Assembly (NCBI GenBank): GCA_024404065.1
Contig: JAKSQR010000049.1
Coordinates: 1 to 9,672 of the forward strand
Source of the DNA: Clostridia bacterium
GTDB taxonomy: Bacteria; Bacillota; Clostridia; Oscillospirales; Acutalibacteraceae
DNA: 9,672 nucleotides
Reading direction: 5' to 3'
Part shown: positions 6,199 to 9,672 of the stretch, one piece after another
Layout: each line of letters begins with the position of its first letter
Position numbering within the stretch: position 1 is the stretch's first letter
Made by a program: the position numbers and the translations under genes
The notes under the pieces: generated by a model
The model's input: the letters and a program-made list of their open reading frames with translations, nothing else
Databases searched by the model: none
What the model was told of the DNA's origin: nothing

Positions 6199-6732
6199 AT
6201 GGAATTTAAGTCTTATATTATGGATGAGCAGGCTATAGGCAGAGCTCTTGCCCGTATAAGCCATGAAATAGCAGAGCGTAACCCTGAGGAAGAGGAAATC
6301 TGCATAATTGGCATTATGAGCCGTGGAGCTTCCATTGCGGATATACTTGCCAAAAAGGTTGAGGCTTTAGGAATTAAAACAAAAACAGGTTATCTTGATA
6401 TAACCCATTACAGAGATGACCTTAGTGAAAAAAGCCCTCTGCCCCAGATAAGCGAAACCAAAATAGATTTTGATATTACAGGCAAAACTGTAATTATGGC
6501 GGATGATGTGCTTTTTACAGGCCGCACAGCAAGAGCTGCTATGGAGGCAATTATTGCCCTTGGCAGACCTGCCCGCATACAGTTTGCAGTATTGGTTGAC
6601 AGAGGTCACAGAGAATTGCCCATAGTGGCAGACTATGTAGGCAAAAATGTGCCTACTGCACGCAGTGAGGTAATAGTTGTAAACATTCCCCCGTTTGACA
6701 GTGAAATAAGCGTGGCAATTTATAACAAGTGA
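6199..6732 (+). CDS. pyrR: Bifunctional pyr operon RNA attenuator / uracil phosphoribosyltransferase
   Basis: The 177-residue length is typical of PyrR, a type I phosphoribosyltransferase-fold protein that binds the pyr mRNA leader when loaded with UMP and, in many bacteria, also converts uracil and PRPP to UMP. The PRPP-binding motif is clear at about 98-110 ('VIMADDVLFTGRT'). The N-terminal 'MDEQAIGRALARISHEIAERN' region and 'GIMSRGASIADILAKK' (38-53), 'LDITHYRDD' (66-74) and 'VLVDRGHRELPI' (131-142) are family hallmarks. The ATG has a modest AGGTG 5 nt upstream, right after the terminator U-tract. It is followed 43 nt later by uraA in the same transcript. The PyrR binding loop in its own leader indicates autogenous repression by pyrimidine excess. 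The biosynthetic pyr genes are not here. Confidence 0.95.
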   Translation: MEFKSYIMDEQAIGRALARISHEIAERNPEEEEICIIGIMSRGASIADILAKKVEALGIKTKTGYLDITHYRDDLSEKSPLPQISETKIDFDITGKTVIMADDVLFTGRTARAAMEAIIALGRPARIQFAVLVDRGHRELPIVADYVGKNVPTARSEVIVVNIPPFDSEISVAIYNK

Positions 6733-6775
6733 ATTATCGCCCAGAGTGGCGTTTGAAAAATTTGGAGGTATATTT

Positions 6776-8119
6776 ATGAAACTTGTCTATGGTGTTCAGG
6801 ACAAACCCAAGGCTGGTCAGATTGTAGTATTTGCTTTCCAGCAGTTACTTGCAATCCTTGCAGCAACAATCGCTGTTCCCTCAATCGTAGGTAACGGCAT
6901 GAGCCAGAGTGCAGCTCTTTTTGGTGCTGGTGTTGGTACAATCGTTTACCTTCTCTTCACCAAGTTCAGAAGCCCTGTATTCCTTGGTTCATCATTCGCA
7001 TTCCTTGGCTCTATGTTTGCAGCATTCGCTGGCGCTGCTTCAACAGCAGCTGGCTACGCAGGCCTTATCATCGGTGCTATCTTTGCAGGCCTTGTTTATG
7101 TTGTAATCGCAATCGTAGTTAAAATTGCAGGCGTTAAATGGGTAGGCAAGCTCATGCCCGCAGTTGTTATCGGCCCCACAGTTTCCATCATCGGTCTTTC
7201 ACTTGCAGGCAATGCTGTTGGCGATGCTCTTAACAGCAGCAAGAACCTTGTTGATGGCGCATTTGTAATGGGCGCTAACGGTTGGGCATGCTTCATCTGT
7301 GCTCTTGTTACTCTTTGCACAGTTATCATTTGCTCAGTATTTGGCAAAAAGATGGCTAAGCTCATCCCCTTCATTATCGGTATACTTGCAGGCTATGCAG
7401 TTGCTGCAATCTTTACATTAACTGGTAAAGAAAGCCTTCAGATTATCGATTTCTCAGTATTTAAGGATATGACAATCTTTGCTGTACCTGATTTCTCATT
7501 CCTTCAGGCTGCAAAGGGCATTAAGGAAATTGATGCTGCTTACATTGCTATGATAGCAGTTGCTTATGTTCCCGTTGCTTTCGTTGTATTTGCTGAGCAT
7601 ATTGCTGACCACAAAAACCTTTCATCCATCATTGATCAGGAGCTTCTTGAGGACCCCGGCCTTCACAGAACACTTCTTGGTGACGGCGTTGGCTCAATGG
7701 TTGGCTCAATCTTCGGCGGCTGCCCCAACACCACTTATGGTGAATCCGTAGGCTGCGTAGCTATTACAGGTAACGCTTCCGTAGTTACAATTATTGCAAC
7801 AGCTATTATGGCTATTGTTATTTCATTCTTTGGTCCCTTCGTTACATTCCTTTCAACTATCCCCGGCTGCGTAATGGGTGGCGTTTGCATTACTCTTTAC
7901 GGCTTCATCGCAGTATCCGGTCTTAAGATGATTCAGGATGTTGACCTTGGCGACAACAGAAACCTCTTTGTAGTTGCTACAATCCTTATCTGCGGTATCG
8001 GTGGTATGACCCTTAAAATCGGTCAGGTTACTCTTACTGAAATCGCTTGCGCACTTATCCTTGGTATCGTTGTAAACCTTGTTACCAACATTGGCAAAAA
8101 GGACGCAGCTGCAAAATAA
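6776..8119 (+). CDS. uraA: Uracil permease (NCS2 nucleobase:cation symporter)
   Basis: The 447-residue, very hydrophobic protein fits the 14-helix UraA/PyrP fold and would import uracil across the cytoplasmic membrane. The start is ATG 6776 with GGAGG 7 nt upstream; the in-frame GTG at 6746 has no site and would place the ribosome binding site inside the gene. Substrate-site elements are present: Glu274 in 'FAEHIADH' (helix 8) and 'GGCPNTTYGESVG' (314-326) with Glu323 in helix 10, matching UraA's 'PNTTYGEN'. The helix-1 motif is 'FQQLLA' where UraA and many relatives have QH. 'PNTTYGE' favours uracil over xanthine/urate transport. Co-transcription with pyrR under the PyrR attenuator supports uracil. 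Compared with the minus-strand genes it uses more C-ending codons (ATC, TTC, CCC), suggesting high expression. Confidence 0.93.
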   Translation: MKLVYGVQDKPKAGQIVVFAFQQLLAILAATIAVPSIVGNGMSQSAALFGAGVGTIVYLLFTKFRSPVFLGSSFAFLGSMFAAFAGAASTAAGYAGLIIGAIFAGLVYVVIAIVVKIAGVKWVGKLMPAVVIGPTVSIIGLSLAGNAVGDALNSSKNLVDGAFVMGANGWACFICALVTLCTVIICSVFGKKMAKLIPFIIGILAGYAVAAIFTLTGKESLQIIDFSVFKDMTIFAVPDFSFLQAAKGIKEIDAAYIAMIAVAYVPVAFVVFAEHIADHKNLSSIIDQELLEDPGLHRTLLGDGVGSMVGSIFGGCPNTTYGESVGCVAITGNASVVTIIATAIMAIVISFFGPFVTFLSTIPGCVMGGVCITLYGFIAVSGLKMIQDVDLGDNRNLFVVATILICGIGGMTLKIGQVTLTEIACALILGIVVNLVTNIGKKDAAAK

Positions 8120-8139
8120 TTCAGCTGATTTTCTGAATT
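8118..8139 (+). repeat. Inverted repeat at the uraA stop codon
   Basis: AATTCAG (8118-8124) and CTGAATT (8133-8139) are perfect 7-bp arms around an 8-nt spacer. The repeat begins within the uraA stop codon and lies just upstream of the terminator. It may form a stabilising mRNA hairpin; it has no U-tract of its own. It could equally be chance in AT-rich sequence. Confidence 0.4.
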
Positions 8140-8148
8140 AACAATTCA

Positions 8149-8180
8149 CCCTCTTCTGAGAAATCGGAAGAGGGATTTTT
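8149..8180 (+). terminator. Intrinsic terminator of pyrR-uraA
   Basis: CCCTCTTC (8149-8156) pairs perfectly with GAAGAGGG (8167-8174), 8 bp with a 10-nt loop, followed by A and five T (8176-8180). It starts 29 nt past the uraA stop and separates the operon from the LRR gene. Confidence 0.9.
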
Positions 8181-8229
8181 ACTGTCATTTTATATAATAT
8201 TTTATAATATATTTCTACACTTACATTCA

Positions 8230-8259
8230 TTGATATTTTAACTGACTAAAGTGTATAAT
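8230..8259 (+). promoter_or_regulatory. Promoter for the right-hand LRR gene
   Basis: TTGATA (8230-8235), an 18-nt spacer and TATAAT (8254-8259) form a good sigma-A promoter, 34 nt before the ATG. It follows an AT-rich stretch (8188-8214) that could act as an UP-like element. A perfect 7-bp inverted repeat, TACACTT (8216-8222) and AAGTGTA (8249-8255), brackets the -35 and touches the -10. Confidence 0.75.
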
Positions 8260-8293
8260 TAGAGTTGCAGTAAAACTATTAAGGAGAGAAAGT

Positions 8294-9672
8294 ATGGCAA
8301 GAAATGTAAAACTTCAGAAGCCGGATGTTGGCGGCACTATGAGTAAAAAAGCCAGAGCAGTTTTTGCAATTCTGCTGGTTGTATTCATAGGTATGTCCGT
8401 TTATATGTCCTTCTCCATGATTTCCCGTAAAACCTATGAGTACAAATACTCAGAGAATTATGAGCCCTTAGGCAAAGCGGGATGGGTATTTGATGGCTTC
8501 AACGGAAACTCCGCAACCGAAACCTTAACCATTGATAAGGTGATGGAAAAGGTAAACGGTGAGTGGACCGAAACAGAGAATAAAATTATCGCTGTAGACA
8601 GCTACACACTTATCAGCGATGAATATGTAAAATATATTTACATTGGTCCTGATGTTGAATATATTGCTGACCAGGCGTTTGTATACTGCAAACAGCTCAG
8701 AGCCTTTTATGTAGACGAGAATAACCCTAACTACGCTTCAGTAAACGGCATTCTTTACACAAAGGATATGACTGAGCTTATCTCCTACCCTATCTGCCAT
8801 TGCACTCAGGTTGTAATAGATGATGTTAAGGCTGCAGGTGAGGTTACTAACATAGGCAGAGAAAATGTAGAAAAATTCACTGTAAAGGGTGTATACATCA
8901 GCGGTGACGAAGCAAAAAGCACTCTCTTTACCGCTATGAAAAACTACATTAAGGATAACTACTCAGGCGATTTTGATTTCTTTAATGAATTCAGAGAATT
9001 CAGCCTTATGATGGATGAGGGCGTATATGCCCCCTACATAGGCACATATTATCAGATTACCGAAAAAGCTGCAGACTCAATTACTGTTGAAAGATATTGG
9101 ACCTGCGATGAAAAATATGAAATACCTGAGGGCGTTACAAAGATAGATGCAAAGGCATTCTATAAATGTGACAGACTCAGAGAAATCACAGTACCATCAA
9201 CAGTAAAATCAATTGGCGAAATGGCATTTTTCAAGTGCTACGGCGTTTCACTTATCGCCCTGCCCGATGGCCTTGAATTTATAGGCAATGACGCTTTCAG
9301 CTACTGCGAAAATATGAGATATGCTATGTATATCCCTGCATCTGTTAAGGAAATCGGTCACCACGCTTTCTATAAGTGTAATGAAGATATGGATTTCTAC
9401 ATGGGTGCAAAGAGTGAAAACGACCTTACTCTTGGCGGCAGATGGCAGCCCAGAAATGATAATAAATTCAAAGCTAAAGACCCACTCTGGGGCAAAGCAA
9501 GAAAAGACTGTGACGACTATAATAACGGCAGATATGCTGAGGATGCAAAGGCTTTAGCTGAGGCTGAGGCACAGGCTCAGACCAACACATCAAGCAGCTC
9601 CGGTAAGGGTGAAATGAATACAAAGCTTGTAGCAATACTTATGGCAGTATTCTTTGTACCTGGCTTCCTTTA
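8294..9672 (+). CDS. Membrane-anchored LRR_5 (BspA-like) protein, C-terminus beyond the window
   Basis: The frame is open from ATG 8294 (AAGGAG 7 nt upstream) to the right edge, 459 visible residues. Residues 1-20 are polar and basic, and about 22-43 form a transmembrane helix without an obvious cleavage site, so the bulk should be outside the cell and anchored at its N-terminus. LRR_5-type units occur in two blocks: about 112-170, including 'NPNYASVNGILYTKDMTELISYP' split over 144-166, and about 272-372 ('AFYKCDRLREITVPSTVKSIG', 'AFSYCENM', 'AFYKCNEDM'). Between them, about 171-270 is a non-repeat insert I do not recognise. Residues about 412-440 form an Ala/Glu then Ser-rich linker, and a second hydrophobic segment begins near 443 and is cut by the window. 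It stands alone behind its own promoter. A surface or cell-envelope role is likely; the ligand is unknown. It differs in architecture from the secreted LRR protein at the other end. Confidence 0.87.
   Translation, partial: MARNVKLQKPDVGGTMSKKARAVFAILLVVFIGMSVYMSFSMISRKTYEYKYSENYEPLGKAGWVFDGFNGNSATETLTIDKVMEKVNGEWTETENKIIAVDSYTLISDEYVKYIYIGPDVEYIADQAFVYCKQLRAFYVDENNPNYASVNGILYTKDMTELISYPICHCTQVVIDDVKAAGEVTNIGRENVEKFTVKGVYISGDEAKSTLFTAMKNYIKDNYSGDFDFFNEFREFSLMMDEGVYAPYIGTYYQITEKAADSITVERYWTCDEKYEIPEGVTKIDAKAFYKCDRLREITVPSTVKSIGEMAFFKCYGVSLIALPDGLEFIGNDAFSYCENMRYAMYIPASVKEIGHHAFYKCNEDMDFYMGAKSENDLTLGGRWQPRNDNKFKAKDPLWGKARKDCDDYNNGRYAEDAKALAEAEAQAQTNTSSSSGKGEMNTKLVAILMAVFFVPGFL

Noticed and set aside
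8188..8214. AT-rich stretch considered as an origin-like or attachment element
   Set aside because: No iterons, DnaA boxes, direct repeats or integrase gene nearby; it is ordinary promoter-upstream sequence.
9321..9557. Plus-strand 78-codon open frame
   Set aside because: It is a different frame within the right-hand LRR gene, whose own frame is intact to the window edge.

Overview
The window looks like a stretch of a low-to-moderate-GC Gram-positive chromosome, most likely an anaerobic gut-type Clostridia (Bacillota). The grounds are strong AGGAGG ribosome binding sites, sigma-A type promoters, intrinsic terminators with long U-tracts, a PyrR-type RNA attenuator in front of pyrR, and BspA-like leucine-rich-repeat (LRR_5) surface proteins at both ends. 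The genus cannot be named from the sequence alone. There are no tRNAs, rRNAs, CRISPR arrays, insertion sequences or phage genes, and no gene-free stretch longer than 300 bases.

Left block (minus strand, 2768 down to 1). This is a tightly overlapping three-gene unit: an ECF-like sigma factor, a single-pass membrane protein with an acidic cytoplasmic N-terminus and two extracellular Ig-like domains (candidate anti-sigma factor or sensor), and a secreted LRR protein that runs off the left edge. Each downstream gene starts inside the 3' end of the one before it (8-nt and 4-nt overlaps). Each has its Shine-Dalgarno inside the upstream reading frame and uses a non-ATG start (GTG, TTG). This is the part of the window most likely to be an uncharacterised system: a surface-sensing or surface-remodelling module.

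Middle block (minus strand, 5932 down to 2976). A strong promoter at 5972-6000 drives rfbA (glucose-1-phosphate thymidylyltransferase) and the overlapping rfbC (dTDP-4-dehydrorhamnose 3,5-epimerase), two of the four steps to dTDP-L-rhamnose for cell-surface polysaccharide. An intrinsic terminator follows rfbC. Its U-tract abuts the ribosome binding site of pepD, an M20-family aminoacyl-histidine dipeptidase, which has its own terminator at 2912-2944.

Right block (plus strand, 6052 to the end). A sigma-A promoter leads into a compact PyrR attenuator (PyrR binding loop, antiterminator, terminator), then pyrR and uraA (uracil permease), ending at a terminator at 8149-8180. This is a uracil-salvage operon repressed by its own product when UMP is plentiful. 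A separate promoter (8230-8259) then drives a second LRR_5 protein. That protein is membrane-anchored at its N-terminus and starts a second hydrophobic segment as the window ends.
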